Source of the DNA: an uncultured Paracoccaceae bacterium
GTDB taxonomy: Bacteria; Pseudomonadota; Alphaproteobacteria; Rhodobacterales; Rhodobacteraceae
DNA length: 64,000 bases
Reading direction: 5' to 3'
Assembly: GCA_947500825.1 (NCBI GenBank)
Contig: CANMTR010000002.1
Location: 248,001 to 312,000 of the forward strand
Below, in pieces: positions 36,131 through 45,365 of this stretch. The translations under genes were made by a program, and so were the position numbers. The first letter of the stretch is position 1. The number at the start of each line of letters is the position of its first letter. The notes under the pieces were generated by a model. That model was not told where the DNA came from, made no database searches, and worked only from the letters and a program-made list of their open reading frames with translations.

Positions 36131-36158
36131 TTGCCAGCCGGGGAAATGTCGGTATCCT
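36131..36158 (+). promoter_or_regulatory. Candidate sigma-70 promoter for the BCCT transporter gene
   Basis: TTGCCA (36131-36136), 16-base spacer, TATCCT (36153-36158), 46 bases ahead of the start codon. Matches are 5/6 and 4/6. It suggests the transporter is also transcribed separately from the upstream operon. Confidence 0.5.
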
Positions 36159-36204
36159 GACGCGGTGCCCGCCCCGGCGGGACCCGTACCGAAAGGGAGA
36201 CGAC

Positions 36205-37878
36205 ATGAGCACGAAGATCCCGCAGGAGCGCCTGTGGATCTTTCCGAAGGTGAACAAGCCGGTCTTCGCGACCTCCGCGATCCTCATAGTGGCTTTCATC
36301 CTCTTCGGCGCGATCTTCAGCGAAACGGCCAATACGGTCTTCTCCGGGTTGCAGAACACGCTGGCGAACAACCTGGGCTGGGCGCTGATCGTGCTGGTCA
36401 ACGCGATGATCCTGTTCGTCCTCTATCTGGGCCTCGGGCCCTTCGGCGACATCCGCCTGGGGCGCATGGACGAGAGCCCCGAATACGACCTGTTCAGCTG
36501 GACGGCGATGCTGTTCTCGGCGGGCATCGGCATCGGGCTGATCTACTGGGGCGTGGCCGAGCCCATGTACCACTTCTTCTCGCCGCCCCGCGCCGAGGCC
36601 GAGACGCTTGAGGCCGCGCGCCAGGCCATGGCGATCACCTTCCTGCACTGGGGTTTCCACGGCTGGGCCGTCTACGCGGTGGTGGCGCTCAGCCTCGCCT
36701 ACTTCCACTTCCGCCTCGGCCTGCCCCTGTCGATCCGCTCGGCGCTCTATCCGCTCCTGGGCGAGCGCATCTACGGCTTTTGGGGCGACGTGGTCGACAC
36801 GCTCGCCGTCTTCGGCACCATGTTCGGCATCGTCACCTCCCTGGGCCTGGGCGCGATCCAGATCAACGACGGGCTGGGCACGGTCTTCGGGATCGGGTCG
36901 TCGGTCTTCGTGCAGATCCTGGTGATCGCGATCATCACGTTCCTGGCCACCATGTCGGTCGTCGCGGGCCTCGACGGCGGCATCAAGCGGCTGTCGAACC
37001 TCAACATCGTCCTGTCGATGTGCCTGCTGGCCTTCATGCTCGTCGTCGGCCCGACGCTGTTCATCTTCGACGGCTTCATCGAGAACTACGGCATCTACCT
37101 CGGCAACTTCATCGACTGGTCCACCTGGACGCAGACATGGACGCCGTCCGAGTCGAACGAGAGCTGGCAGAACTCCTGGACCCTCTTCTACTGGGCCTGG
37201 TGGATCAGCTGGTCGCCCTTCGTGGGCGTGTTCATCGCCCGCATCAGCCGCGGCCGCACCATCCGCGAGTTCGTCTTCGGGGTGATGCTGCTGCCCTGCT
37301 CGATCATGTTCTTCTGGTTCTCCGCCTTCGGCGGCGTGGCCATCGACATCTCGCTGGGCGGCGACCGGGCGCTGATCGAGGCCACGCAGGAGGGCTACGG
37401 CAACACGATGTTCGCCCTCCTGGACTACTTCCCGCTGGCGACCTTCACCAGCATCTTCGCCATCGTGCTGATCGTGCTGTGGTTCGTCACCTCGTCCGAC
37501 TCGGGCAGCTTCGTCATCGACATGCTGACCGCCGGCGGGGACCCGGACCCGCCCAAGATCCAGCGCGTCTTCTGGGCCGTGACCGAGGGCGCGGTGGCCT
37601 CGGTGCTGCTGCTCGCGGGGGGCCTGTCGGCGCTCCAGGCGGCGGCCGTGGTGGCGGGCTTTCCGTTCGCGGTCGTCGTGGTGCTGATCGCCGTCGGCCT
37701 GTGGCGCGCGCTTCGGTGGGACGCGCTGATGGTCCACCGCCACAACCTGCGCTACCGCACCGACGTCGAGGCCGAGCACAACATGCCCCGCGACCTGCCC
37801 AACGAGGGCTCCAGCGTCCTGGGCGAGCCCGAGAAACCCTCGCCCAAGGGCGAGCGGAACCCCTCTCCGGCCGAATGA
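36205..37878 (+). CDS. BCCT family betaine/choline/carnitine-type transporter
   Basis: A 557-residue transporter with twelve helices of the LeuT fold. The family signature FYWAWWISWSPFVGVFIARI and RISRGRTIREFVFG is at about residues 328-356, and the helix 3 glycine segment AGIGIGLIYWGVAEPMYHF at about 110-128 is of the GxGxG type. It imports a quaternary ammonium compound; betaine or choline cannot be distinguished by eye. The C-terminal tail is charged and Pro-rich. AAAGGGAG precedes the ATG at 36205. Its place after the one-carbon operon may reflect use of betaine methyl groups, an inference. Confidence 0.93.
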   Translation: MSTKIPQERLWIFPKVNKPVFATSAILIVAFILFGAIFSETANTVFSGLQNTLANNLGWALIVLVNAMILFVLYLGLGPFGDIRLGRMDESPEYDLFSWTAMLFSAGIGIGLIYWGVAEPMYHFFSPPRAEAETLEAARQAMAITFLHWGFHGWAVYAVVALSLAYFHFRLGLPLSIRSALYPLLGERIYGFWGDVVDTLAVFGTMFGIVTSLGLGAIQINDGLGTVFGIGSSVFVQILVIAIITFLATMSVVAGLDGGIKRLSNLNIVLSMCLLAFMLVVGPTLFIFDGFIENYGIYLGNFIDWSTWTQTWTPSESNESWQNSWTLFYWAWWISWSPFVGVFIARISRGRTIREFVFGVMLLPCSIMFFWFSAFGGVAIDISLGGDRALIEATQEGYGNTMFALLDYFPLATFTSIFAIVLIVLWFVTSSDSGSFVIDMLTAGGDPDPPKIQRVFWAVTEGAVASVLLLAGGLSALQAAAVVAGFPFAVVVVLIAVGLWRALRWDALMVHRHNLRYRTDVEAEHNMPRDLPNEGSSVLGEPEKPSPKGERNPSPAE

Positions 37879-37885
37879 ACGGTGC

Positions 37886-37910
37886 GCGGCGGCCCCGACG
37901 GGGCCGCCGC
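37886..37910. terminator. Bidirectional hairpin between BCCT and CDF genes
   Basis: GCGGCGGCCCC, loop GAC, GGGGCCGCCGC: a perfect eleven-pair stem in the 43-base gap between two converging stop codons. No T tract, but its strength and place indicate termination for both sides. Confidence 0.7.
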
Positions 37911-37921
37911 GCCGCGCCGCC

Positions 37922-38902
37922 TCAGGCGGGGGCGGCCCCGTCCGTCTCGTCGGTCATGGCCCTGTGGCCCCGGCGCGACTGGACCTCGACGAAGTAGCTC
38001 TTGATCACCGGGTACTTGCCGCGCACATGCGCCTCGCTCTCGGTGACCAGCTTCTCGATCTGCTGCGACGGCACGTCGTCGGCGAAGTCCACCGACACGG
38101 TCAGAAGCACGTGGTCCGGGCCGACGTGGATGGTGCGGACCTCGTTGACCGCCTCGATCTCGGGGCGCGCCCGCAGGTTGTCGGTCACGTCGCGCACCAT
38201 GTTGGGGTCCGCCGCCTCGCCGATCAGCAGCTTGCGCACCTCGTTGGCCAGGAAGACCGCCACCGTGCCCAGCAGGATGCCGATCAGGATCGAGGCCGAC
38301 GCGTCCCAGAACGGGTGGTCCAGCCACCAGGTCAGATAGAGGCCGAGCGCCGCGATCAGGATGCCCAGCAGCGCCGCCGAATCCTCGCACAGGACGACGA
38401 AGATCGACGGGTCCTTCATGTCCTTGAGGTCCTGCCACCAGTGGTTGCCGCGACGCTTGTGGCCGAACTCGCGCAAGGCGACCGACCACGAATAGCCCTC
38501 GAAGCAGAACGCGAGCGCCAGCACGATGAACGAGATCCACGGCACCCCGCTCGAATGTTCCCCGTGCAGGAGCGCGCGCACCCCTTCCCAGATCGACAGG
38601 CCGGCGCCGAGGCTGAACAGCAGCACCGCCACGATGAACGACCAGAAATAGATTTCGGCACCGTAGCCGAACGGGTGCGCCTCGTCGGCGGGTTTCTTGG
38701 ACCGTTTCAGCCCCAGGAGCAGCATGGCCTGGTTGCCGGTGTCGATGACCGAGTGGATGCCCTCGGCCAGCATGGCGGAGGAGCCAGACAGGGCCGCGGC
38801 GATGAACTTCGTCACCGCGATCGCTCCGTTCGCCCCCAGCGCGGCCAGGATCGTGGCCTTGCTGCCGTCCCGTTCCTCGCCCTGTTCTTCGTTTTCGGCC
38901 AT
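37922..38902 (-). CDS. Cation diffusion facilitator (CDF) family transporter
   Basis: A 326-residue six-helix metal antiporter exporting Zn2+, Fe2+, Mn2+ or similar in exchange for protons. Metal-site residues are in AEGIHSVIDTGNQAMLLLG (HSxxD, about residues 47-65) and in CEDSAALLGIL with the Asp/Glu of helix 5. The C-terminal cytoplasmic domain begins near residue 215 (EAADPNMVRDVTDNL). Family members of this subgroup (with the KKPADEAHPFGYGAEIYFW segment) have unproven metal choice. CCGGAGGGGCAC precedes the ATG at 38902, which I prefer over a start 36 bases earlier. Confidence 0.92.
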   Translation of the reverse strand: MAENEEQGEERDGSKATILAALGANGAIAVTKFIAAALSGSSAMLAEGIHSVIDTGNQAMLLLGLKRSKKPADEAHPFGYGAEIYFWSFIVAVLLFSLGAGLSIWEGVRALLHGEHSSGVPWISFIVLALAFCFEGYSWSVALREFGHKRRGNHWWQDLKDMKDPSIFVVLCEDSAALLGILIAALGLYLTWWLDHPFWDASASILIGILLGTVAVFLANEVRKLLIGEAADPNMVRDVTDNLRARPEIEAVNEVRTIHVGPDHVLLTVSVDFADDVPSQQIEKLVTESEAHVRGKYPVIKSYFVEVQSRRGHRAMTDETDGAAPA

Positions 38903-38986
38903 GTGCCCCTCCGGTTTTCGATACCGGGGCGAACGCATGGTCGGCGATGGAGGTTGCCTTCCTGTCGAAACCCGCCGTCGCGGGGA

Positions 38987-39556
38987 CTAGTCTTCGTCGG
39001 TGGCGGGGGCCGCGTCCTCGCCGCGCGCGCGCGCCAGGGCGGGGCGGATCGTGCGCTCCAGCGTGCGCTCCGTCACCGGGCCGGCCACGCGCGCCAGCAC
39101 CCGGCCCGCGCCGTCCACGACGAAGGTCTCGGGCACGCCATAGACGCCCCAGTCGCGCGCCGTGCGCCCGCCCCGGTCGGCCGAGACCGCCCGGTAGGGG
39201 TTGCCCAGCTCGTCGAGGAAGCCCAGCGCGTTGCCGCGCTCGTCCTTGTAGTTGACGCCCAGGATCGGGACGCCCTCCTCGCGCGCCAGGGCCTCCAGGT
39301 TGGGGTGTTCCACCCGGCACGGCGCGCACCATGACGCCCAGAAGTTCACCAGCTTGACGCCCTCGGCCTCGATCGCCGCCTCGGTCACGGGCGGCAGCCC
39401 CCCTAAGTCGGCCACCGACAGCGGGGGCGCGTCGCGGCCCACGAAGGTGGAGGGCAGCGCGTCGGGGTCCTCGCGCTGCATGCCGGCATAGAACAGCCCC
39501 GCCAGCGCGGCGAAGATCACGGGCGGGATCACGGCGAGGATCGGCAGCCTAGCCAT
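38987..39556 (-). CDS. ccmG: Thiol:disulfide interchange protein DsbE/CcmG
   Basis: A 189-residue membrane-anchored periplasmic thioredoxin that keeps apocytochrome c cysteines reduced for haem attachment. One N-terminal helix (LPILAVIPPVIFAALAGLFY) is followed by a thioredoxin fold with FWASWCAPCR (Cys77 and Cys80) and the CcmG-type GVYGVPETFVVD cis-Pro loop. The ATG overlaps the ccmD stop by eight bases, so it is the last gene of the ccm cluster. Confidence 0.96.
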   Translation of the reverse strand: MARLPILAVIPPVIFAALAGLFYAGMQREDPDALPSTFVGRDAPPLSVADLGGLPPVTEAAIEAEGVKLVNFWASWCAPCRVEHPNLEALAREEGVPILGVNYKDERGNALGFLDELGNPYRAVSADRGGRTARDWGVYGVPETFVVDGAGRVLARVAGPVTERTLERTIRPALARARGEDAAPATDED

Positions 39557-39698
39557 CGCGGCGGCCCTCCACCCGCTCGAGCGCGCGCCGGACCCGGGCC
39601 GCGCGGCCCACCACGATCGCCACCAGCCCCGTCAGCAGCACGGCGGAGGCGCCGTAGGCGAGCGTCACCTCCAGCGCGTATTTCCCAAGCTCAGGCAT
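39549..39698 (-). CDS. ccmD: Haem exporter protein CcmD
   Basis: A 49-residue protein: MPELGKYALEVTLAYGAS, one transmembrane helix (AVLLTGLVAIVVG), then an Arg-rich cytoplasmic tail. CcmD releases holo-CcmE from CcmC in cytochrome c maturation. It is identified from size, topology and position. It overlaps ccmC upstream (ATGCCTGA) and ccmG downstream (ATGGCTAG) by eight bases each. Confidence 0.92.
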   Translation of the reverse strand: MPELGKYALEVTLAYGASAVLLTGLVAIVVGRAARVRRALERVEGRRDG

Positions 39699-40425
39699 CG
39701 GCCATCCTCTCGCGAAGTCTCAGCACATGGAGCCGCCGCGCCCTGATCTCCGTGCGCGTGCCCAGGAGCACGAGCGCCGCGAAGAGCGCGACGAACCCGG
39801 CGATGCACACCAGAAGCGGATAGTAGAACACGTCGGCCACGTTCTTCTCCGCGTCCAGGCTCAGGGACGCGCCCTGGTGCAGCCCCTGGTTCCAGAAGTT
39901 CACCGCGTAGCGCGACAGCACCGCAAAGACCGAGCCCACAAGGCACAGCACGCTCGTCAGGTCCGCGGCGGCGTCGGGGTCCTCCACCGCCTGCCAGAGG
40001 GCGATGTAGCCCAGGTAGAACAGGAACAGGATCAGGAACGAGGTCAGCCGCGGGTCCCAGGCCCACCATGTCCCCCACATGGGGCTGCCCCAGACCGCGC
40101 CCGTGACCAGTGCTATCAGGGTCATGGTCACGCCCACGGGGGCGGCGGCGCGCGCGGCGAGCGCGCTCACGTGGTGGCGGCGGATCAGCCATACCAGGGA
40201 CGCCACCAGCATCATGAACCACGCATTGATCGCCATCAGGGCCGAGGGCACGTGGAGATAGATTATCTTGACGGTCGATCCCTGGCGGTAGTCGTCCGGG
40301 GTGAAGAAGAAGCCCCAGGCCAGTCCCACCAGGATGCACACGGCCGCGACGGCGCCCAGTACCGGCACGAGGGGCCGCGTCGCGCCCATGAAGCGCACCG
40401 GGTTGGCGTAGGACCACAGCGACAT
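39691..40425 (-). CDS. ccmC: Haem exporter/lyase protein CcmC
   Basis: A 244-residue six-helix protein that loads haem onto CcmE at the periplasmic face. The tryptophan-rich motif MWGTWWAWDPRLTSFLILF (about 123-141) is diagnostic, and conserved His residues lie at YLHVPSAL and nearby loops. I chose the ATG at 40425 giving MSLWSYANPVRF, the usual start; a longer frame to 40476 is less conserved. There are 108 non-coding bases between the ccmB stop and this start, without a recognisable gene. Confidence 0.96.
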   Translation of the reverse strand: MSLWSYANPVRFMGATRPLVPVLGAVAAVCILVGLAWGFFFTPDDYRQGSTVKIIYLHVPSALMAINAWFMMLVASLVWLIRRHHVSALAARAAAPVGVTMTLIALVTGAVWGSPMWGTWWAWDPRLTSFLILFLFYLGYIALWQAVEDPDAAADLTSVLCLVGSVFAVLSRYAVNFWNQGLHQGASLSLDAEKNVADVFYYPLLVCIAGFVALFAALVLLGTRTEIRARRLHVLRLRERMADA

Positions 40426-40533
40426 CCTGCGATCCCTAGCCCGTGGCGGCGGGGTCAACAAGACGCTCCCGGTCACAGCTTCGTCGGGCGTGCGGCCCCT
40501 GCGTATCCGGAGAAACGAGGAAGACGCGGCCGG

Positions 40534-41190
40534 TCACCGCAGCGACACCCTGAGCGCCGCGGCGGCGGCGAAGGGCAGCCCCGCGAGGCACCCCAGCGTG
40601 ACGGCGGCCAGGAGCGCCAGGGGCGTTGTCGGGTCCAGCCCCTCGGCCCCGCGCCGGGCCACGTCGGCGCCGAAGACCAGCGTGGGGATATAGAGCGGCA
40701 GCACTAGGAGCGAAATCAGCAATCCCCCGCGCCTGAGCCCCACGGTCAGCGCCGCGCCGAAGGTGCCGATGAGCGACAGCGCCGGCGTGCCCGCGAGCAG
40801 CGACGCGGCGAGCCACAGATGCCCCGGCCAGGCGAGGTTCAGGAGCACGCCCAAGGGGGCCGCGGCCAGCGACAGGGGCAGGCCCGTGGTCAGCCAGTGG
40901 GCCGCGGCCTTGGCCAGCGCGATCCCCTCCATGGGCAAGGGCGCGGTGGCCAGGAGGTCGAGCGCCCCGTCCTCGCGGTCGAGGGCGAAGATGCGGTCGA
41001 GCGACAGCAGGCACGCCAGTAGGGCCGCGATCCACAGAAGGCCCGGCGCGATGGCCCCCAGCCGCGCCGTGTCCGGTCCCACGCCGAAGGGCACCAGCAC
41101 CGTGACGACGAGGAAGAACGCGAGCCCGAGGCCGAAGCCGCCCCCCGCCCGCACCGCGAGCGCGAGGTCGCGCGCCACCAGCCGGATCAC
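40534..41190 (-). CDS. ccmB: Haem exporter protein CcmB
   Basis: A 218-residue six-helix membrane subunit of the CcmABCD ABC complex, the usual length. [24 protein letters not shown] is read in two parts (about residues 54-77) and is the CcmB cytoplasmic signature; the end [15 protein letters not shown] is also typical. The GTG at 41190 overlaps the ccmA stop (GTGA), so the start is set by coupling rather than an ATG. Confidence 0.94.
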   Translation of the reverse strand: MIRLVARDLALAVRAGGGFGLGLAFFLVVTVLVPFGVGPDTARLGAIAPGLLWIAALLACLLSLDRIFALDREDGALDLLATAPLPMEGIALAKAAAHWLTTGLPLSLAAAPLGVLLNLAWPGHLWLAASLLAGTPALSLIGTFGAALTVGLRRGGLLISLLVLPLYIPTLVFGADVARRGAEGLDPTTPLALLAAVTLGCLAGLPFAAAAALRVSLR

Positions 41191-41789
41191 GCGGGCGCTC
41201 CCGCGTCCAGGGCGGTTGCGCGCCAGGGGCCCATGTCGAGCGTGTCGCCCGCCAGCCCCAGGTCGATATGGGTGGCCAGGATCGCGATGCCCCCCTCCGC
41301 CAGGTGCCCCTCCACCATGGCGGCGAATCGCGCGGTGTTGGCGGCGTCGAGCGACACCGTCGGCTCGTCCAGGCACCAGACCGGCCGCCCGGTGACCAGC
41401 ATCCGCGCCAGCCCCAGGCGCCGCCGCTGCCCCGCCGAGAGGTGTTGGGCGAGCCTGTCCTCCAGCGGGCGCAGGGCGAAGGCGTCGAGCGCCGCGTCGA
41501 TGCCCCGCAGGCCATGCAGCCCGGCCCAGAACGCGAGGTTCTCCGCCACCGTGAGCTGCGCCTTCATCCCGTCGGCATGGCCTGCATAGGCCACCGCGTC
41601 GCGCCCCGGCGCGATCTCGCCGGCCATGGGCGCCTGCAGGCCCGCCAGGGTGCGCAGCAGCGTCGTCTTGCCCGTCCCGTTGGCCCCGCGCAGGATCAGC
41701 GCCCGGCCTGCCTCCACCGTGAAGGACAACCGCGCCAGCACCGGCAGGCCGCCGCGGCCCACGGTCAGGTCGCGCGCGCGGAGCGTCAT
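41187..41789 (-). CDS. ccmA: Haem ABC exporter ATP-binding protein CcmA
   Basis: A 200-residue ABC ATPase driving release of holo-CcmE from CcmC. Walker A is [18 protein letters not shown] (about 34-51), the signature is [16 protein letters not shown], Walker B is [13 protein letters not shown] and the H-loop is ILATHIDLG. The A-G-Q form of the signature is usual for CcmA. It begins 10 bases after the Mth938-like gene. Confidence 0.96.
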   Translation of the reverse strand: MTLRARDLTVGRGGLPVLARLSFTVEAGRALILRGANGTGKTTLLRTLAGLQAPMAGEIAPGRDAVAYAGHADGMKAQLTVAENLAFWAGLHGLRGIDAALDAFALRPLEDRLAQHLSAGQRRRLGLARMLVTGRPVWCLDEPTVSLDAANTARFAAMVEGHLAEGGIAILATHIDLGLAGDTLDMGPWRATALDAGAPA

Positions 41790-41799
41790 GGGAAAGGCC

Positions 41800-42162
41800 T
41801 CACGAGGCGGGCAGGAGTGCCGCGCCGACGCGCCGCCCCTCGCCCAGGAGCACGTTGTAGGTGCGGCAGGCCTGGGACGAGGCCATCACCTCCACGCCCA
41901 CATTGGCCTCCTCTAGCGCCGCGCGGAAGTCGCGCGGCAGATAGGCCATCTCCGGCCCCGTCCCTACAAGAAGCACGTCGATTTCGCCCGCCGCCTCCAT
42001 GAGGCGCGCGCGGTCGTCGTATCCGCCCCAGCCGCGCAGGCCATTGGGCAGGAGCAGGATCGCCCCCTCCCGGATCTCGCCGCCCACCCGGAAGAAGCCC
42101 GGCCCATAGCCGTCGATGGGCAGGGCGTCCTCGAATTCGACTTCGCTGATCTGCATGGCCAT
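41800..42162 (-). CDS. Mth938-like domain protein (DUF498/NDUFAF3-like)
   Basis: A 120-residue single-domain protein of the Mth938-like fold, related to the human complex I assembly factor NDUFAF3. Landmarks: [20 protein letters not shown] (17-36), [13 protein letters not shown] and [18 protein letters not shown]. In many alphaproteobacteria it sits between secF and ccmA or beside secDF, as here. Molecular function unproven. 71 bases separate it from the secF stop. Confidence 0.88.
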   Translation of the reverse strand: MAMQISEVEFEDALPIDGYGPGFFRVGGEIREGAILLLPNGLRGWGGYDDRARLMEAAGEIDVLLVGTGPEMAYLPRDFRAALEEANVGVEVMASSQACRTYNVLLGEGRRVGAALLPAS

Positions 42163-42233
42163 GCCTCCTTTCGCCCCGATCTAGGGCGCCGGGGCCCTTG
42201 GCGAAAGGCCGCGCGCCCCGACGCCCCGGCCGT

Positions 42234-43202
42234 TCAGGTGTCGGTGCTGGCGAACTGGTTGCCGCCGGTCTTGTCTGGCTTCGACCAGTCGCGCTTCACG
42301 CCGAGGAACAGGACGATGTTCTTGGCCACGAAGACGGAGGAATAGGTGCCCACGACCACCCCCCACGTGATCGCGAAGACGAACCCCCGGATCACGTCGC
42401 CGCCCAGGATCAACAGCGCGATCAGGGCGATCAGCGTGGTGCCGGAGGTCATCACCGTCCGGCTCAGGGTCTCGTTGACGCTGAGGTTCATCACCTCGCG
42501 CAGCGCGCGGCTTTTGTAGCGGATGAGGTTCTCGCGCAGCCGGTCGAAGATCACCACCGTGTCGTTGATCGAGTAGCCGATGATGGTCAGGATCGCGGCG
42601 ATGGACGCGAGATCGAACTGGATGCGCAGGATCGAGAAGATGCCGATGGTCAGCAGCACGTCGTGGAACAGGGCCGCCACCGCGCCCACCGCGAACTGCC
42701 ACTCGAATCTCAGCCAGATATAGACCAGGATCGCGCCGAGCGACGCGGCCACCGCCAGGAACGCGGTGCGGATCAGCTCTCCCGACACCTTCGGGCCCAC
42801 CGATTCGACGCTGGTGAACTCCACCGACGGGTCCACCCCCTTCAGCGCCGCCTCGACCTCGGCGATCGTGTCGGCCGAGGCGCTGGCCTCGTCGGACTGC
42901 GCCGCCACCCGGACCGAGGCCACGTTCTGGTCTGGCCCGAATGTGGGGTCGAACACCTCGGTGATGGTGATGTCGCCCAGGCCCAGGGGTTCCAGGGCGC
43001 CGCGATAGGCGGCCGTGTCCACGGCCTGCTCCGACTCCGTGCGGATCGTGGTCCCGCCCTGGAAGTCGATGCCGAAATTGAGGCCCAGCGCCAGCCAGAC
43101 CACCACCGACAGCACCACCGCGACGCAGGACGCCCCGAAGGTGATCCGCGCGTTGCGGAACCAGTCGATGTTCACGTCGTCGGGGACGAACTTCACGCGC
43201 AT
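42234..43202 (-). CDS. secF: Protein translocase subunit SecF
   Basis: A 322-residue membrane subunit of SecDF, which uses the proton gradient to help pull preproteins across the membrane. Six helices with a large periplasmic loop after the first; key blocks are NFGIDFQGGTTIRTES (about 49-64), ILVYIWLRFEWQFAVGA, GYSINDTVVIFDRLREN and SRTVMTSGTTLIALIALL. Follows secD after four bases. Confidence 0.96.
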   Translation of the reverse strand: MRVKFVPDDVNIDWFRNARITFGASCVAVVLSVVVWLALGLNFGIDFQGGTTIRTESEQAVDTAAYRGALEPLGLGDITITEVFDPTFGPDQNVASVRVAAQSDEASASADTIAEVEAALKGVDPSVEFTSVESVGPKVSGELIRTAFLAVAASLGAILVYIWLRFEWQFAVGAVAALFHDVLLTIGIFSILRIQFDLASIAAILTIIGYSINDTVVIFDRLRENLIRYKSRALREVMNLSVNETLSRTVMTSGTTLIALIALLILGGDVIRGFVFAITWGVVVGTYSSVFVAKNIVLFLGVKRDWSKPDKTGGNQFASTDT

Positions 43203-43206
43203 GGGC

Positions 43207-44880
43207 TCAGACCTCGATTGTCTTGGGGCGGCGGCGGTCGAACCAGGCCACGATGATCACCCGCGTGACGAAGATCGCGGTGAAGACCGAGGTGATGATC
43301 CCCAGCGCCAGGGTCACGGCGAAGCCGCGCACCGGGCCCGATCCCAGCATGAACAGGATCGCCGCGATAATGAATGTGGTGATGTTGGCGTCCACGATGG
43401 CCGACAGCGCCCGCTCGTAGCCCTGGGCGATGGCCCGGCTCGGCCCGCGGGCCGATCTCTGCTCCTCGCGGATGCGCTCGAAGACCAGCACGTTGGCGTC
43501 CACCGCCATGCCGATGGTCAGCACGATCCCCGCGATGCCCGGCAGGGTCAGCGTCGCCCCGATGGCGCTCAGAAGGCCGAAGATCAGCCCGACATTGATC
43601 AAGAGCGCGATGTTGGCGAAGAGGCCGAACAGCCCGTAGGACAGCCCCATCATCACCATCACCGCCACGAAGGCGACGATGCAGGCGATGCGCCCCGCGT
43701 CGATGGAATCCTGCCCCAGCTCGGGGCCGATCGTGCGCTCCTCGAGGAACGACAGCTCGGCGGGCAGGGCGCCCGCCCGCAACAGGACCGCGAGGTTGGT
43801 CGAGTCCTCCACCGTGAAGTCGCCGGTGATGATCCCGTTTCCGCTCGGTATGTGGCTCTGGATCACCGGCGCCGAGATCACCTCGCTGTCGAGCACGATG
43901 GCGAAGGGCGAGCCGATGTTCTCGGCCGTGTAGTCGCCGAAGGCCCGCGCCCCCGTGGGGTTGAACCGGAAGCTCACGGCGGGGCGGTTGTTCTGGTCGA
44001 AGGCGGGCTGGGCGTCGGTCAGCGTCTCGCCCGAGACAACGGGCGTGCGCTCGAGCGCGTAGAACGCCCCCTCCTCGTCGATGGAGGGCAGCAGGATGTT
44101 GCCCGGCCCCGGATCGGCGTTCCCGTCCGAGGTGCGGTTGACCACCGGGTGGAAGGTCAGCTGCGCCGTGGTCCCGATCAGCGACTTCAGCTCCTCGGCC
44201 GAGCCGATGCCGGGCACCTGGATCAGGATGCGCTCGGCGCCCTGGCGCTGGATGTTGGGCTCGCGGGTGCCCACCTCGTCGATCCGGCGGCGGATGATCT
44301 CCAGGCTCTGGCGCACCGTGCGGTCGTCGGTGGCGGCGCGCTCGGCCTCCGACAGGGCCACGCTCATCACCGCGCCGTCGTCGGTCTGGGCGCCCTCGAT
44401 CACCAGGTCGCTCTGGCCCGCGGCCGCGCCCGATCCCACGCGCTGCGACAGGGTCCGGGCGATCTCCATGGCGCGCGCCAGCCCCTCGGGGTCCGACAGG
44501 CGCACCTCGAGCACGGCGTCGCCGCCGTCCACGCGCCGGATGGTGCCGACCTCGGAGCGCGCGTCCCTCAGGGCGTCGCGCAGCTCCGGCCAGAGACTGT
44601 CCATCCGCTGGGCATAGACCTGCTCGACTTCCACCTCCGCCAGGAGATGCGCGCCGCCCCGCAGGTCGAGGCCGAGATTGACCAGACCGCCGGGCAGCCA
44701 CGACGGCCACGCCCCCGCGGCCGCCTCCCGCTCGGGGGTGGCGCCCGTCTCGACGATGGCGGCGCGGGCGTCGTTGGCCTGCTCGACCCGCCCGTAGAAC
44801 AGGTTCGGCAGCGCCATCAGCAACCCGAGAGCCACCAGCCCCCAGATGACGACGCGCTTCCACAGCGGGATCTGCAGCAT
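43207..44880 (-). CDS. secD: Protein translocase subunit SecD
   Basis: A 557-residue partner of SecF. One N-terminal helix, a large periplasmic domain with LGLDLRGGAHLLAEVEV (about 70-86) and VQVPGIGSAEELKSLIGTTA-like block, then five helices with GIAGIVLTIGMAVDANVLVFERIREE read around residues 448-473. It is likely cotranscribed with yajC (32 bases upstream) and secF. Confidence 0.96.
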   Translation of the reverse strand: MLQIPLWKRVVIWGLVALGLLMALPNLFYGRVEQANDARAAIVETGATPEREAAAGAWPSWLPGGLVNLGLDLRGGAHLLAEVEVEQVYAQRMDSLWPELRDALRDARSEVGTIRRVDGGDAVLEVRLSDPEGLARAMEIARTLSQRVGSGAAAGQSDLVIEGAQTDDGAVMSVALSEAERAATDDRTVRQSLEIIRRRIDEVGTREPNIQRQGAERILIQVPGIGSAEELKSLIGTTAQLTFHPVVNRTSDGNADPGPGNILLPSIDEEGAFYALERTPVVSGETLTDAQPAFDQNNRPAVSFRFNPTGARAFGDYTAENIGSPFAIVLDSEVISAPVIQSHIPSGNGIITGDFTVEDSTNLAVLLRAGALPAELSFLEERTIGPELGQDSIDAGRIACIVAFVAVMVMMGLSYGLFGLFANIALLINVGLIFGLLSAIGATLTLPGIAGIVLTIGMAVDANVLVFERIREEQRSARGPSRAIAQGYERALSAIVDANITTFIIAAILFMLGSGPVRGFAVTLALGIITSVFTAIFVTRVIIVAWFDRRRPKTIEV

Positions 44881-44912
44881 GTCTCAGGCCCTTCCGGGAT
44901 GTGGTGTGGCCG

Positions 44913-45239
44913 TCAGCCCTCGGCGGGCTCGGTCTTATTGCGCACGGTCGCGATGGTCGACTTCACCACGCGCACCTTCACGTTATCGGCCAGCTCGACC
45001 TCGACCTCGCCGTCGTCGCGCACCTTGACTACCTTGCCGATCATGCCGCCCGCGGTCACCACCTGGTCGCCGCGGCGCAGGGCCTCGATCATCTTCTGGT
45101 GCTCCTTGACCTTCTTCTGCTGCGGGCGGATCAGCAGGAAATACATGATCACGAAGATCAGGATCAGCGGCACGAAGCTGGTCAGGGCGCCTGCGGCACC
45201 GCCACCGGCGGCCTGCGCGAATGCGGGCGTTGCGAACAT
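44913..45239 (-). CDS. yajC: Preprotein translocase subunit YajC
   Basis: A 108-residue single-span protein that joins the SecDF-YajC complex. The helix FVPLILIFVIMYFLLIRPQQ is directly followed by KKVKEHQKMIEALRRGDQVV and the small beta domain GGMIGKVVKVRDDGEVEVEL. The ATG at 45239 has GGGAAGAGA upstream. It heads the leftward run yajC-secD-secF-Mth938-ccmABCD-ccmG; its promoter must lie in the 126-base gap to the divergent protease gene. Confidence 0.96.
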   Translation of the reverse strand: MFATPAFAQAAGGGAAGALTSFVPLILIFVIMYFLLIRPQQKKVKEHQKMIEALRRGDQVVTAGGMIGKVVKVRDDGEVEVELADNVKVRVVKSTIATVRNKTEPAEG

Positions 45240-45365
45240 CTCTCTTCCCTCGGGTCTGGGGCGCGCGCCCTTCGGGCGGGCGCGCGGTCGGGTGAAAATC
45301 GGCCTCTCCCTAGCTTTGCCCCCGGGTCTTGTCCAGCAAGGCCCGTCCGGGCGAGACTGCGCGCC

